From positions 2,046,001-2,110,000 of the forward strand of contig NZ_CP058348.1 of the NCBI RefSeq assembly GCF_013752535.1: DNA of 64,000 nucleotides, given 5' to 3'. The position numbers and the translations under genes are program-made. Positions 1-9,634 of the stretch are shown piece by piece. The notes under the pieces were generated by a model, which worked only from the letters and a program-made list of their open reading frames with translations, searched no databases and was not told the origin of the DNA. Position 1 is the first letter of the stretch; every line of letters begins with the position of its first letter. The stretch comes from Bdellovibrio sp. KM01. GTDB lineage: Bacteria; Bdellovibrionota; Bdellovibrionia; Bdellovibrionales; Bdellovibrionaceae.

Positions 1-1644
1 AGAGTATTCTTTGTGGGCTTGATGACCGTATTGCATACCCAAGAACACTTCGCCGCCTGATTTTTCAAACGCCAAAGGTCCCAACTTCGACATACCCCAT
101 TCGCAAACCATGCGGCGAGCGATTGAAGTGGCGCGTTCGATATCGTTACCCGCGCCCGTCGTTACATCCTTAAAGATCACTTCTTCTGCCGCACGACCAC
201 CGAACAAGAAGGCAATCATGTTCTCGGCAGTTGATTTCGACAAAGACACTGATTCTTTTTCTGGAAGCGTTTGAGTAACACCCAAAGCCATACCACGAGG
301 GATGATCGTCACTTTATGGATCGGATCCAAGCCCGCCAGTTTTCTATTTACCAGCGTATGACCCGCTTCATGGTAAGCAGTTACTTTTTTGTCTTCATCA
401 GAGATAACCATAGATCTTCTTTCAGAACCCATGATCACTTTGTCTTTTGCTTTTTCGAAGTCTTCCATCTCAAGATACTTTTTGTCTGTACGAGCCGCCA
501 CAAGAGCTGCTTCATTCACAAGGTTCTCAAGGTCGGCGCCCGAGAAGCCCGGAGTACCACGAGCGATTTTAGAAATATCAACGTCAGGTCCAAGCGGAGT
601 CTTACGCGTATGAACGCCCAAGATTTGCTCACGACCTTTAAGGTCAGGTTTATTTACAACAACACGACGGTCGAAACGACCTGGACGCAACAACGCTGGA
701 TCAAGAACGTCAGGACGATTCGTCGCTGCGATCATGATGACACCTTCAGATGATTCAAAACCATCCATCTCAACCAAAAGCTGATTCAGAGTTTGCTCAC
801 GCTCGTCATGACCACCACCCATGCCGGCACCACGATGGCGACCTACGGCATCGATCTCGTCGATAAAGATCAAGCAAGGAGCATTCTTTTTACCTTGTTC
901 AAACAAGTCACGAACACGGGAAGCACCCACACCCACGAACATCTCTACGAAGTCAGAACCAGAGATGGTAAAGAACGGAACGCCTGCTTCACCCGCTACG
1001 GCGCGTGCAAGCAAGGTTTTACCCGTACCCGGAGAACCCACCAAAAGAACACCCTTTGGAATACGGCCACCCAGTTTTGTATATTTCTTAGGATCCTTCA
1101 GGAAGCTTACGATCTCTTGCAGATCGTCTTTTGCTTCATCAACGCCGGCCACTTCTTTGAACGTCACACGATTTTTGTGCTCAGTTAAAAGACGCGCACG
1201 GGATTTACCGAAAGACATCGCCTTACCACCGCCGACTTGAATCTGGCGCATGATAAACAAGAACATCGCCACGATCAAAATCAATGGCAACCAGTTCACG
1301 ATCAATGATTGGAAAAAGCCTCCGTTATCAGCACGCTCGTAATTTGGCGTAATACCGTTTGCTTCCAAGAATTTGAAACCTTCATCTTGGGTGTTACCGA
1401 CGATTTGGAAATGAGTACCGTTGTACTTTTTCTCAAAGTCAGGTTTCATCTCACCGATGATTTCACTGGTCTCTTGACGGAAAGTTACGGAAGCTACTTC
1501 TTTAGCTTTGACCGCTTCTGTAAATTTAGAATAATTAAACTCGCCAATCAGTCTTTGGTGTTTGCTCTCATAGGCTTGAAACAAAAATACAGCCATGATG
1601 ATCAGGAAAAACCATAAGGCTAGCGTTTTCTGTGTAGATCGCAT
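1..1644 (-). CDS. ftsH: FtsH ATP-dependent zinc metalloprotease (3' end outside window)
   Basis: Membrane-anchored AAA+ protease that degrades misfolded membrane proteins and short-lived regulators. The frame is open from the ATG at 1644 to the left edge, giving 548 N-terminal residues of a protein usually about 640 long. Visible in order: an N-terminal membrane segment, a periplasmic stretch, a second membrane segment near residue 110, Walker A GSPGTGKT at 203-210, the Walker B run IFIDEIDA, the SRH arginines in RPGRFDRR, and the zinc site HEAGH at 425-429. An AAGGA ribosome site lies just before the ATG. It follows tilS by 140 bp, the common tilS-ftsH order. The truncation is only the window edge. 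Confidence 0.97.
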   Translation of the reverse strand, partial: MRSTQKTLALWFFLIIMAVFLFQAYESKHQRLIGEFNYSKFTEAVKAKEVASVTFRQETSEIIGEMKPDFEKKYNGTHFQIVGNTQDEGFKFLEANGITPNYERADNGGFFQSLIVNWLPLILIVAMFLFIMRQIQVGGGKAMSFGKSRARLLTEHKNRVTFKEVAGVDEAKDDLQEIVSFLKDPKKYTKLGGRIPKGVLLVGSPGTGKTLLARAVAGEAGVPFFTISGSDFVEMFVGVGASRVRDLFEQGKKNAPCLIFIDEIDAVGRHRGAGMGGGHDEREQTLNQLLVEMDGFESSEGVIMIAATNRPDVLDPALLRPGRFDRRVVVNKPDLKGREQILGVHTRKTPLGPDVDISKIARGTPGFSGADLENLVNEAALVAARTDKKYLEMEDFEKAKDKVIMGSERRSMVISDEDKKVTAYHEAGHTLVNRKLAGLDPIHKVTIIPRGMALGVTQTLPEKESVSLSKSTAENMIAFLFGGRAAEEVIFKDVTTGAGNDIERATSIARRMVCEWGMSKLGPLAFEKSGGEVFLGMQYGHQAHKEYS

Positions 1645-1784
1645 TTCGATTCCTTTCGCTCACTTCTCTCATCCAGATAGAACCACCTTAGACTAACAGA
1701 AGCCCCGAGCTAATTAAAGCAACTTTACGCAGTTTTCTCGAGAGGGAATGCCTCCGCCTAAAGGGCGGGCAACTTGGACTCAAA

Positions 1785-2765
1785 TCAAGACTCGACCTTA
1801 ATTTGCTGCGCGTTAATTTCCCAATCACAACCACTGACCTTAAAGCTGATCACTTTTTGCGGTTTGTCTAGGCGCTTTTGAATTTCTTCGAGCTGAGATT
1901 GTGAAAAATCTCGTTTTCCGAGAGAAAACAGATACTGTGCAAGCAAGCGACGCTGTTCAAAAGGAGATAATGTCAGATAGAAAGCTCGGGAGAGTCCTTT
2001 GACGTCCTGTGGTTTATAAGCCTCATTTTGACTCAGCAAATCAGTCCCGGGCTTGTTCTCCAAAGAATGAAGCTCCTGAGCCAACGTTTCGAGCGAACGA
2101 GCCAGGCTGTTCACAGCCCCTTTCTGGCGCTTTTCCAAGGACTTTAGCCAGTCTTCACGAACCCAGTTTCTAAACGGGTCCAGGAGCGCATTCGAGGGAT
2201 CTTCGAATGCGCGAAGCTTTTCTGAGCGCAAATATTTACGAAGCTCTGCTTTGGGGGTTTCTAAAAACGGCCGGAACACTCCGCCACTGTAGTAAGACAT
2301 GGCAACTAATCCCTGGGCCCCCGTGCCGCGCACAATACGCATCAGACGCGTTTCCAAAAGGTCATCGGCATGATGCCCTGTCGCCAGAACTTCAAAGCCT
2401 TCCTCTTTCTGTAAACGAGCCAATGCCTCATAGCGCTGCTCCCGGTATTGAGCTTCGGACTTTGCCAGGGAGCGGGATTTTAAAACAAAAAACTCCACAT
2501 TCAGCTTCCGGCAAAGCTTTTCACAAAAAAGTTGCGCTTCCTTGCGATATTCCTGATTTTTATCGTCACCGTGATGAAAGTAGCAAGCTCCCAAATTTTC
2601 GTGCTTCATAACTTTCGCTAGCACCGCAAGAGTTGCAACGGAATCGGCCCCACCCGACAGAGCCACCAGAATTTTCTTGTCCTGCAGATCAAACTTTTTA
2701 ATTAATTTCCAAACCTGATGATCCAAATCCTGCTTGAGGCGCGCACTCCCCGTCAATTTCTTCAC
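1785..2765 (-). CDS. tilS: tRNA(Ile)-lysidine synthase TilS
   Basis: ATP-dependent enzyme that adds lysine to C34 of the tRNA-Ile2 anticodon so that it reads AUA. The PP-loop ATP-binding motif SGGADS is at residues 37-42 and the region GHHADDLLETRLMRIVRGTGAQG is the conserved TilS core. At 326 residues it is shorter than the E. coli enzyme (about 430), with a reduced C-terminal part. The start is GTG and overlaps the stop of the upstream aldehyde dehydrogenase by 4 nt, so the two are probably translationally coupled. ftsH follows downstream. Confidence 0.93.
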   Translation of the reverse strand: MKKLTGSARLKQDLDHQVWKLIKKFDLQDKKILVALSGGADSVATLAVLAKVMKHENLGACYFHHGDDKNQEYRKEAQLFCEKLCRKLNVEFFVLKSRSLAKSEAQYREQRYEALARLQKEEGFEVLATGHHADDLLETRLMRIVRGTGAQGLVAMSYYSGGVFRPFLETPKAELRKYLRSEKLRAFEDPSNALLDPFRNWVREDWLKSLEKRQKGAVNSLARSLETLAQELHSLENKPGTDLLSQNEAYKPQDVKGLSRAFYLTLSPFEQRRLLAQYLFSLGKRDFSQSQLEEIQKRLDKPQKVISFKVSGCDWEINAQQIKVES

Positions 2766-4111
2766 TCAACTGCTCCCACACCGACCGTCTTGATATTCAC
2801 AAATTCCATGATTCCGAAATGACCCAGCTCGCGGCCATAACCAGAATCTTTAACTCCACCAAAAGGAATGCGTGGATCCGATTTTACAAAATCATTTACA
2901 ACAACAAAGCCCGCTTCCATCTCTTTTTCAACGAGCTCTTTCCCTTTTTGCAGGTCGCGCGTGAAGATCCCCCCGCCCAATCCATAGGGAGAAGAGTTCG
3001 CAATCGCCATCGCCTCGTCCGCATCTTTAGCGACAAAAACCAAAGCCACTGGACCAAATACTTCCTCATGATGAACTTGGGAATTATTTTTTTCAAAAAG
3101 CACCATGGACGCCGGATAAAAAGCGCCAGGCCCTTGCGGAGCTGTTCCTCCGAAGACCACTTTACCACCCCAGCTTTTTAATTTTTCCACTTGAGTGATG
3201 ATGGTGTCTTGAAAGCGCTTACTTGCTAACGGGGCCAGGGGCAGGATTTTCATCTCGTGCTCCATCGCTGACAAAAATTCCTGCAGAACTTTTTCAACGA
3301 CGATAAAGCGTTTACCGGCCACACAGCTTTGCCCACAATTTTGCAAACGCGTTTTCGCGCAGGCCTTCGCTGCTTTATAGATATCCGCATCTTCCAATAC
3401 GATATAGGCATCACTGCCACCAAGCTCCAAAACGATTTTTTTAAGATTCTTGGCTGCTGTTGTTGCGACAGCACGACCACCTTCGGTACTTCCCGTAAAG
3501 GTGATTCCTCGAACCATGGGGTGAGCGATGATTTTTTCAGCGACAGCGTGATCCACCTGGCAATTGCGCAAAAGAGTGATCTCCGAGGTCAGGTCTTTAA
3601 AGATCTTTCCGATTTTTTCAGCTACACCCGCCGTTAAGTCTGCATGTTTTAAAATAATCACATTCCCCGCCATCAAAGACGGAGCCGCAAAACGAATCAC
3701 CTGCCACAGAGGGAAATTCCATGGCATGACGCTGAAAATGACGCCCATTGGGGAAAAGCTGACTTCGGCATCATTATAGGGGGAGGCACTTTTTTGATTG
3801 GCCAGCATTCCGGCCGCTTCTTTTGCATAGTACTCGCAGGTGACAGCGCATTTTTCAACTTCAGCTTTGCCTTCGGGAATCAACTTTCCCATTTCCATAT
3901 GCATCTGCAAAGCCAGATCATCACTGTGTTTACGAAGACTTGCAGCAAGATTATGAAGGGCTTTCGAGCGCTCTGCGAAAGAATATTTACGCCATTTTTC
4001 AAAATCTTTCTTAGCATCAAGAATCATCAACTCGGCCTGATCCCAAGTGACGTGATCAAATTTTGAAAGCTGCTCGCCTGTTGCCGGATTAACCGTAGAG
4101 AAAGATGCCAT
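2762..4111 (-). CDS. NAD(P)-dependent aldehyde dehydrogenase, succinate-semialdehyde type
   Basis: Oxidises an aldehyde, most likely succinate semialdehyde, to the acid. All 449 residues align with the ALDH fold: MPWNFPLWQ near 129-137, cofactor-binding lysine K155 in ILKHA, GSTEGG at 207-212, general base E229 in LELGG and nucleophile C263 in NCGQSC. The short form without an N-terminal extension resembles the Sad/YneI-type enzymes. A GGGAGG ribosome site precedes the ATG. It overlaps tilS by 4 nt. The exact substrate is inference. Confidence 0.88.
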   Translation of the reverse strand: MASFSTVNPATGEQLSKFDHVTWDQAELMILDAKKDFEKWRKYSFAERSKALHNLAASLRKHSDDLALQMHMEMGKLIPEGKAEVEKCAVTCEYYAKEAAGMLANQKSASPYNDAEVSFSPMGVIFSVMPWNFPLWQVIRFAAPSLMAGNVIILKHADLTAGVAEKIGKIFKDLTSEITLLRNCQVDHAVAEKIIAHPMVRGITFTGSTEGGRAVATTAAKNLKKIVLELGGSDAYIVLEDADIYKAAKACAKTRLQNCGQSCVAGKRFIVVEKVLQEFLSAMEHEMKILPLAPLASKRFQDTIITQVEKLKSWGGKVVFGGTAPQGPGAFYPASMVLFEKNNSQVHHEEVFGPVALVFVAKDADEAMAIANSSPYGLGGGIFTRDLQKGKELVEKEMEAGFVVVNDFVKSDPRIPFGGVKDSGYGRELGHFGIMEFVNIKTVGVGAVE

Positions 4112-4170
4112 CGAAACCTCCCAACGCCGAACGGATCCACCGAACGTTCATTAGGATAGTCACATAGGAT

Positions 4171-4428
4171 TTAGAGAGTTGTAAACACCTGATAAAATGA
4201 CACAGCGGTGCCGACTAAAAACACGGAAGTCATCAGTGCCCATGCCATTATTTTGTAGCCCTTGCCAAGTTGCATGGCTCTGTGAGCATAAGGTCTTTGA
4301 TTGGCAAAAACCGGAATAGGAGCCACCACCGTATGAATCAATTGGCGACAGCAAAAACAAAATAAAACAACCGATATAAATGTCAGGATTTCTGTTTCCA
4401 TCATGACATTCTTATCGGTCGTAATCAT
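4171..4428 (-). CDS. Small two-segment membrane protein, unknown function
   Basis: An 85-residue hydrophobic protein with one membrane segment near residues 13-30 (rich in Val, Phe and Cys) and a second near 60-82. No known family is recognised. The first ATG has no clear ribosome site; an internal Met pair at residues 9-10 is an alternative start. It lies on the same strand as the genes either side, with 23 bp to the upstream gene and about 60 bp to the aldehyde dehydrogenase, so it could be part of the same transcript. Supported by length, composition and strand only. Confidence 0.55.
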   Translation of the reverse strand: MITTDKNVMMETEILTFISVVLFCFCCRQLIHTVVAPIPVFANQRPYAHRAMQLGKGYKIMAWALMTSVFLVGTAVSFYQVFTTL

Positions 4429-4451
4429 CTCAACTTGAGACGGACAAGAGT

Positions 4452-4823
4452 CTAGGCCTCGTCGGACTTAGCATCCTTGGAATCTTTTTTGATAATATCG
4501 ATTTCGGCAGAGATTTTGAATTTATGCGTCTCTGCGAATTTAGAAAACTCTTTTACGAAATCAATTTTTTGAATAATGCCGACGACTTCTTTGGTTACAC
4601 GCTGAGTGATTTCGTCTTTGGATTTATTCGCTCCCTGAATCAACAAATTCAGAGCTTCCTTCGGAAGTTTTAGTTCAGAAAGATAACTTTTAAGGCCTTC
4701 TTCGCTCATGAAAGCGGCAGAAACTCCCGCCGTAAAGACTTTCTTTACGGTGTCACCCAAAAGACCTTTGATGTCTGTGGGGCTTTCCTTTTCATCCTTC
4801 TTGGAGCCGGAATCAGACGCCAT
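4452..4823 (-). CDS. Phasin-like helical protein, unknown function
   Basis: A 123-residue, Lys/Glu-rich, mainly helical protein with no signal peptide. Residues 18-40 (GLLGDTVKKVFTAGVSAAFM) and the following amphipathic helices resemble small phasin or polyhydroxyalkanoate-granule-type proteins, but the match is weak and not diagnostic. Its start overlaps the end of the upstream SRPBCC gene by 11 nt, so the two are a translationally coupled pair. Confidence 0.65.
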   Translation of the reverse strand: MASDSGSKKDEKESPTDIKGLLGDTVKKVFTAGVSAAFMSEEGLKSYLSELKLPKEALNLLIQGANKSKDEITQRVTKEVVGIIQKIDFVKEFSKFAETHKFKISAEIDIIKKDSKDAKSDEA

Positions 4824-5244
4824 ACAATTGTTTCACTCGTTTGTGATAAGAGCTCATCATGTTCGGCAAGTTTACGCTCACCAAAGCATTGGCAATGGGA
4901 CCTGGAACAAACATGTTGAAGGTCGCTTCAACGGTGTAGGTGGCGCGAGTTTTCCCAGCCTCATCTTGAAGTTTCCAAGAGCCCACAGATGTTTTAAACA
5001 TATCACCAGAAGCAAACTCCCAAGTGATGCCCGTGGGCGGAGTTTCCGTCATCCACAATGCGTACTTGAAGGTTTTAACGACCGCTACGTTGTATTCAAC
5101 GAGTTTACGATTGCCTTCAGTTTTTAGGACTTTGCATTGTTTAACCTCTGCCAAAAACTCATGGTATTTTTCATAGTCAGAGATGATTTTAAAAAATTGC
5201 TCAGGGGTGCAGTTGAAAACTTCTGTGGTTGATGCTTTTGCCAT
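4813..5244 (-). CDS. SRPBCC / polyketide-cyclase-like lipid-binding protein
   Basis: About 143 residues with the START/SRPBCC (coenzyme Q-binding COQ10) pattern: an N-terminal strand, FFKIISDYEKYHEFLAEVK near residues 17-35, a hydrophobic central sheet and the C-terminal helix NMMSSYHKRVKQLYG. Such proteins form a hydrophobic cup that holds lipids or quinones, often at the membrane. The ATG at 5244 is taken as start; an in-frame TTG two codons upstream is possible. It heads a minus-strand cluster with the phasin-like gene. Confidence 0.82.
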   Translation of the reverse strand: MAKASTTEVFNCTPEQFFKIISDYEKYHEFLAEVKQCKVLKTEGNRKLVEYNVAVVKTFKYALWMTETPPTGITWEFASGDMFKTSVGSWKLQDEAGKTRATYTVEATFNMFVPGPIANALVSVNLPNMMSSYHKRVKQLYGV

Positions 5245-5417
5245 ATGCAATCACTGTGACTTTCAGATCACATACAGTCAACGCTAGCCTAGACCACCCC
5301 CGACATATGCCCTTAAATGCTTATGTTACATCGACTTAATCTTGCGTTCGACGTCAGGCTCTTAACTGGACAAGGCACAAAAGCTTACATATACCGGAGG
5401 CAGAAAGGAGTTCGATC

Positions 5418-5783
5418 ATGAAACACAAGATTCTTATCGTAGATGACGAAAAAGACTTACGTGACTTGATCTCCTACTTTCTGACTCGTGCCAACTACGA
5501 AGTTGCACTCGCCGAAGATGGCTGTGTGGGCTTTGAAAAGGTCAAATCCTGGAATCCCGATCTGGTTATCAGCGATATCCGTATGCCTGTTTGCGATGGC
5601 TTTGAGCTTCTAAAACGGATTAGCGACGTACCTAACGATGAAACCCGTGTGATGTTTATATCAGGCTATGTGGGCGGCGACGAAGACGAACTCAAAAAAA
5701 ATCCGCACTGTGTGGGCTTCATTCCAAAACCGGTGAACAGAGCCGAGCTTTTAGAAATGGTCAAACAAGCTCTGCCCGCCTAA
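5418..5783 (+). CDS. Stand-alone CheY-like response regulator
   Basis: A 121-residue receiver domain with no output domain. It has the acidic pair D9-D10, phosphoacceptor D53 in ISDIRMP, S82 in the Thr/Ser switch position and K104 in FIPKP. A strong AAGGAG ribosome site lies before the ATG. It converges with the histidine kinase at 5795-7162 with an 11 bp gap, so the two may be partners although they are transcribed separately. It probably acts by protein-protein contact rather than DNA binding. Confidence 0.93.
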   Translation: MKHKILIVDDEKDLRDLISYFLTRANYEVALAEDGCVGFEKVKSWNPDLVISDIRMPVCDGFELLKRISDVPNDETRVMFISGYVGGDEDELKKNPHCVGFIPKPVNRAELLEMVKQALPA

Positions 5784-5794
5784 TTTTTAAAAAT

Positions 5795-7162
5795 CTATTT
5801 GGGAAGTCGAATCACGAAAGACGTGTGCTGGTGGTCGGTATCGACATAAAGCTGCCCGTGGTGCGCCTCAATCAAGCCTCGGGAAATACTTAAACCCAAT
5901 CCCGTCCCCTTACCAATTTCTTTGGTTGTATAAAAAGGTCTAAAAATTTCAGCCTGAATCACCGGATCAATCCCCTCGCCACTATCAGTGATGCGAATTT
6001 CAATTTGGTCGCCCAAATCAAGCACGTCAATGGCGATCCATTTTTGAGGCAAATCACGAATGGCCTCAAAAGAATTGTTCAAAAGATTCAGCATCACCTG
6101 AGAGATCTGCACCGGGCGGCAGTGCAAAATTAAATTCGTTGGCGGGGGTAATCGCAGATCCACATTCGCTAGTTTAAACTTCTCATAGCAAAGTGAGAGC
6201 GTGTTATCGATAAGGGTTTGCACCGGAATCGCTTCAATCGGATCCTTTGCACCATCACGAGCAAAAGTACGAAGACCGCGGACGATGGTTGCAATACGAT
6301 TTGTTGTGGATTGAACTTTTTCAATCGAAGCCTTCATGGTCTCACGATCCATTTGACTGTCCTCCAAAAGCTCCATCTGCTGTTCCGCGGAAAGCAAAAT
6401 CACATTCAAAGGCGTATTGATTTCGTGGGCAATCCCCCCGGCCATCTCACCCAAAGAGGCAAGCTTGGCAGAGTATTCGGCACGAGACTTTTGATTTAAC
6501 AATTCGTCTTGGGTATTTTCCAATTGTTGAATTGCCAAGGTCAGATTTTGTTTTTCAATAGTAAGCGCTTCCTCGGTTTCATACCGTGTCACCATACTTT
6601 GGTAAAATTCACGAGAGTTTCCGTAAACGTAGACTACAAACGTAAAGACGAAAATAGTCCAAACGCCGTACGGTAGATCACCCTGATGGTTTGAAAACGC
6701 CAGGCACAACCCCGGAATGACTCCAACCCAAATTAAGAAGTAAGCCGAAATGCGCGGACTTAAAGAAAGGGAGGTCGCAGACCCCGCCATGATCGCACTG
6801 ACCAGAAAGCTTGTGACAAAGATCTTTGAGTCGGGATTTTGCGGATCCCAAAACCCCATCGAACAAAGAATCCCCAAACAAGTGGAACTGATTAGAATCA
6901 GAACACCATGAAGCCCCGCCCATTTATGAAGTGCTTTCAAGCCATCACGGCTCACGATGATACCAATAATCAAGCGCAGTGTGCTGCAGCCCAGAGCAAG
7001 CCCTGCCGCCAACTGATGCCAAACATAAAAAGAAGGAGTGGTGGCGACGGGTTTGATTAATAAAATCGTAAAAACCACCATAAAGCCGACTGCTGCCGCT
7101 TTACTACGACGGCAAAAATCCAGTTCAATATTATCCAGTACGGCACGACTCAGAGCTTTCAT
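5795..7162 (-). CDS. Membrane sensor histidine kinase
   Basis: A 455-residue kinase. Residues 20-180 form about six membrane segments with little periplasmic sequence, so the signal is probably sensed in the membrane. A coiled coil at 195-230 leads to the H box with phosphoacceptor H246 (GGIAHEINTPLN), the N box around N362 (QVMLNLLNNSFEAI), then GEGIDP and GKGTGLGLS. The type resembles the PAS-less HATPase kinases with HPK4-type dimerisation. No DNA-binding partner is adjacent; the receiver-only protein at 5418 converges on it. Confidence 0.93.
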   Translation of the reverse strand: MKALSRAVLDNIELDFCRRSKAAAVGFMVVFTILLIKPVATTPSFYVWHQLAAGLALGCSTLRLIIGIIVSRDGLKALHKWAGLHGVLILISSTCLGILCSMGFWDPQNPDSKIFVTSFLVSAIMAGSATSLSLSPRISAYFLIWVGVIPGLCLAFSNHQGDLPYGVWTIFVFTFVVYVYGNSREFYQSMVTRYETEEALTIEKQNLTLAIQQLENTQDELLNQKSRAEYSAKLASLGEMAGGIAHEINTPLNVILLSAEQQMELLEDSQMDRETMKASIEKVQSTTNRIATIVRGLRTFARDGAKDPIEAIPVQTLIDNTLSLCYEKFKLANVDLRLPPPTNLILHCRPVQISQVMLNLLNNSFEAIRDLPQKWIAIDVLDLGDQIEIRITDSGEGIDPVIQAEIFRPFYTTKEIGKGTGLGLSISRGLIEAHHGQLYVDTDHQHTSFVIRLPK

Positions 7163-7260
7163 CTGTTTAGACCTTAACAGACGTACGAAATGGTGTCACC
7201 AGCGCGACTCCAAATTAGAAATTTAGTGTGGTAAATTGCCTGGATATTTGTACGCATGAC

Positions 7261-7300
7261 TAAAAAAGAAAATGCACGGCATTTTAAGTCGTGCATTTTC
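7261..7300 (-). terminator. Rho-independent terminator
   Basis: A perfect 11-bp inverted repeat (7268-7278 with 7290-7300, GAAAATGCACG type) is followed, on the minus strand, by a run of T residues. It lies about 50 bp beyond the stop of the 7352-7717 gene and fits as its terminator. Confidence 0.85.
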
Positions 7301-7351
7301 ACTCGAGCGTCCGTCGTTAGCTTAAATCTTTCTCATCATTCAATTTCTTGT

Positions 7352-7717
7352 TCAATGAGTTGATTTTTTACTACGTCTTTCGCTGGAATTATCTATTAAA
7401 CTTTCGCGTCCGGTTCGCTCAAATTCCGTCTCATCGTCATCCTTAATCCGGCCCTTCCCGGATTTAGCCTGATTCACTTTCGAACCACGCAGTGAACGAT
7501 CGGCTTCCGTGGCGCCCGGTGGATTTCTTTGCGAAGCATTTTGAGCTGGAGACTCATCTTCCTCGGGCCAGTTGCTGTCTGCTTGAAATTCTTCATCAGG
7601 CAGTTGGCCAGATTGGTCGGAATGATATTTTTTATGCGTGTCCTCGGAAAATTTCGGAGGCACATCGGATTTTGGCATGCTGCTATTTTGCTTTTGAGAC
7701 ATCTCTCTGTTAGGCAT
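7352..7717 (-). CDS. Small disordered hydrophilic protein, unknown function
   Basis: A 121-residue protein made almost wholly of polar and charged residues (Ser, Glu, Asp, Asn, Lys, Gln, Pro) with no hydrophobic core, signal peptide or recognisable domain; it is probably intrinsically disordered. A very strong AAGGAGGG ribosome site sits before the ATG at 7717 and a hairpin terminator lies downstream, so it is a well-expressed single-gene unit. Composition recalls small stress or hydrophilin-like proteins, which is only inference. Confidence 0.72.
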   Translation of the reverse strand: MPNREMSQKQNSSMPKSDVPPKFSEDTHKKYHSDQSGQLPDEEFQADSNWPEEDESPAQNASQRNPPGATEADRSLRGSKVNQAKSGKGRIKDDDETEFERTGRESLIDNSSERRSKKSTH

Positions 7718-7907
7718 CTCACCCTCCTTTAAGAAAACTCACAGTTACAAGTACAATCCTAAACACGAAAAGCGAAAATGGCTACGGACGGAAGCCCCCT
7801 TTTGCATTTCGATTCGCGCAAAAAAGGAACCCAAAGTCCAAAAACTCCAGCCCAAAGCCCCTGATAGTGCCCGACAACGCAGTCGATTGCGTTGTATTCA
7901 CCATTTC

Positions 7908-8204
7908 CTATTTTTTAAAATTGAATAAAGCTTCAGCGGCCGCTTTCAATTTAGCCGCCTGATCTTCCTGTCCAGCTCCGCCCTTACGCGGAGTGAAATA
8001 ATCGCAAAAGTTTGCGCGATCTTTTTCGCGCACGACATCTGCCGAAGTTTCCCGGCATTCGTTGTAAACTTTTGGATCATAGAAATCGCAGTTTTTGCAC
8101 ACGTGCACATCGGCGCGACAGTGAGGGCATTCCTCACGACGGCCGATATTTCCTGCGAAGGATAATTCTTTTTTGCAACTGAAACAAAAAAGCTGTGCAC
8201 TCAT
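7908..8204 (-). CDS. Small zinc-ribbon protein
   Basis: A 98-residue cytoplasmic protein with four Cys pairs or singles: CFSC at 7-10, CPHC at 27-30, CKNC at 36-39, then C49 and C67. The first two pairs form a rubredoxin/zinc-ribbon type site and the later cysteines may form a second. It begins 3 nt after the glpX stop and so is the third gene of the thioesterase-glpX operon. Its role is unknown. No membrane segment. Confidence 0.8.
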   Translation of the reverse strand: MSAQLFCFSCKKELSFAGNIGRREECPHCRADVHVCKNCDFYDPKVYNECRETSADVVREKDRANFCDYFTPRKGGAGQEDQAAKLKAAAEALFNFKK

Positions 8205-8207
8205 GAT

Positions 8208-9176
8208 TTAGTTCTTCTTGTTTTTCTTCCAAGTAAAATCATGGAACGATTCAATTGTACGAATTGTGCCCGTTTGAGAACGCATCACAATCGAATGGCT
8301 TTTTGCTTTTCCGTCCGGAAGGAAGCGAACCCCCTTAAGCAAGGAGCCATCTGTGATCCCTGTTGCCACGAACATCACAGAACCACTTGCAAGTTCGTCA
8401 CAAGTGAATTTTTTGTCCAGGTCTTTTAGACCCATTTTAGAGGCACGAGATTTTTCTTCTTCGTTTCTCCACTTCAAGCGACCTTGGAAGTCACCACCCA
8501 AGCATTGCATAGCTGCCGCCGAGATAACACCTTCTGGGGCGCCACCGATACCGATCAGCAAATCGATACCCGAATCCGGCCAAGCTGCAGAAACCGCAGC
8601 AGAAACGTCGCCGTCGCCGATCAACTGGATGCGAGCGCCCGTTTTTCGAACTTCATCAATCAATTCTTTGTGACGAGGACGATTCAAGATCACAACCGTC
8701 ATGTCGCTGACTTCTTTACCCAAGGCTTTTGCAACAGCCTGTACGTTTTCAGTCGGAGATTTATCGATATCGATTTTACCTTTAGCCCCAGGACCGCAGG
8801 CGATTTTATCCATGTAGGTATCCGGCGCATGAAGGAATTTTCCTTTTTCAGCGACCGCGATAACAGAGATGGAACCAGGTCCACCTGTAGCGCAGATTGT
8901 AGTGCCTTCCAGTGGATCCAAAGCGATATCCAATGCCGGAGCATCGTCAGTTTTAGTTCCAACCTTTTCACCGATGTAAAGCATCGGAGCTTCATCACGC
9001 TCCCCTTCACCAATGACGACGGTGCCGTCCATACGAAGCACGTCGAAAGCTTTTCTCATGGCGTCCACGGCTGCGGCATCAGCGGCTTTTTCATCGCCTC
9101 TTCCCATCCAACGAGCGGACTCCAGTGCTGCTGCTTCGGTGACACGTACAAATTCTAAAGCCAGGTTTCTGTCCAT
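8208..9176 (-). CDS. glpX: Class II fructose-1,6-bisphosphatase GlpX
   Basis: Hydrolyses fructose 1,6-bisphosphate to fructose 6-phosphate in gluconeogenesis. At 322 residues it has the family's usual length. The Li-sensitive phosphatase motif DPLEGT is at 87-92, preceded by GEGERDEAPMLYIGE at 56-70, and GIGGAPEGVISAAA near 210-223 is characteristic of GlpX. GGAG lies upstream of the ATG inside the preceding gene, which it overlaps by 22 nt. Confidence 0.96.
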   Translation of the reverse strand: MDRNLALEFVRVTEAAALESARWMGRGDEKAADAAAVDAMRKAFDVLRMDGTVVIGEGERDEAPMLYIGEKVGTKTDDAPALDIALDPLEGTTICATGGPGSISVIAVAEKGKFLHAPDTYMDKIACGPGAKGKIDIDKSPTENVQAVAKALGKEVSDMTVVILNRPRHKELIDEVRKTGARIQLIGDGDVSAAVSAAWPDSGIDLLIGIGGAPEGVISAAAMQCLGGDFQGRLKWRNEEEKSRASKMGLKDLDKKFTCDELASGSVMFVATGITDGSLLKGVRFLPDGKAKSHSIVMRSQTGTIRTIESFHDFTWKKNKKN

Positions 9177-9565
9177 GATTCTTTCTCCACTGCGGCCTTA
9201 ATCCCGGCCGGTAATCTCATCAATTTCAAATCTTTATCCAAGGCCACATGCACTGTTTGCGCAACGGAACACGTCGTACCCCCACGCCCACGCATGCGGT
9301 ACTGGAAAATCAGACGACTTAGCTCCACACGAGCTTGAACCTCGATTTCCAGATCATCGCCAAAAAAAGTCGGCTTCAGATGCTTCACTTGGGTTTCATA
9401 GACCGCAAAGTAACTGGCAGATTCCGGTTTTTGATAGTCGATCAAGCCCTTGTCGATCGCCCATGCAACCCGCGCTTCTTCATAAAAACGCAGGTAATTG
9501 CTGTGATGGACAATTCCCATGAGGTCTGTTTCGTAAAACTGCACTTTATGACGATGAATAAACAT
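9155..9565 (-). CDS. Acyl-CoA thioesterase, YbgC/4HBT hotdog family
   Basis: A 136-residue hotdog-fold thioesterase that hydrolyses acyl-CoA. The 4-hydroxybenzoyl-CoA thioesterase signature YETDLMGIVHHSNYLRFYEEAR spans residues 11-32, with catalytic D14 and H20. Length and pattern match YbgC-type enzymes. It is the first gene of an operon with glpX (22-nt overlap) and the zinc-ribbon gene. No clear ribosome site precedes the ATG, so translation may be leaderless. It is divergent from pgsA. Confidence 0.9.
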   Translation of the reverse strand: MFIHRHKVQFYETDLMGIVHHSNYLRFYEEARVAWAIDKGLIDYQKPESASYFAVYETQVKHLKPTFFGDDLEIEVQARVELSRLIFQYRMRGRGGTTCSVAQTVHVALDKDLKLMRLPAGIKAAVEKESWTETWL

Positions 9566-9634
9566 TGATTATTTCTAGACTAAATTGTTAGTTTAAGTCT
9601 ACGCATTATTTTTTTCGCGCGATTTGGAGAATGC

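Noticed and set aside
271-1617. Several plus-strand frames of 70-160 codons within the first 1.6 kb
   Set aside because: They lie opposite FtsH, whose frame has all family motifs; their compositions are not protein-like.
8484-9158. A 224-codon plus-strand frame
   Set aside because: Antisense to glpX, which is well supported; no ribosome site or domain.
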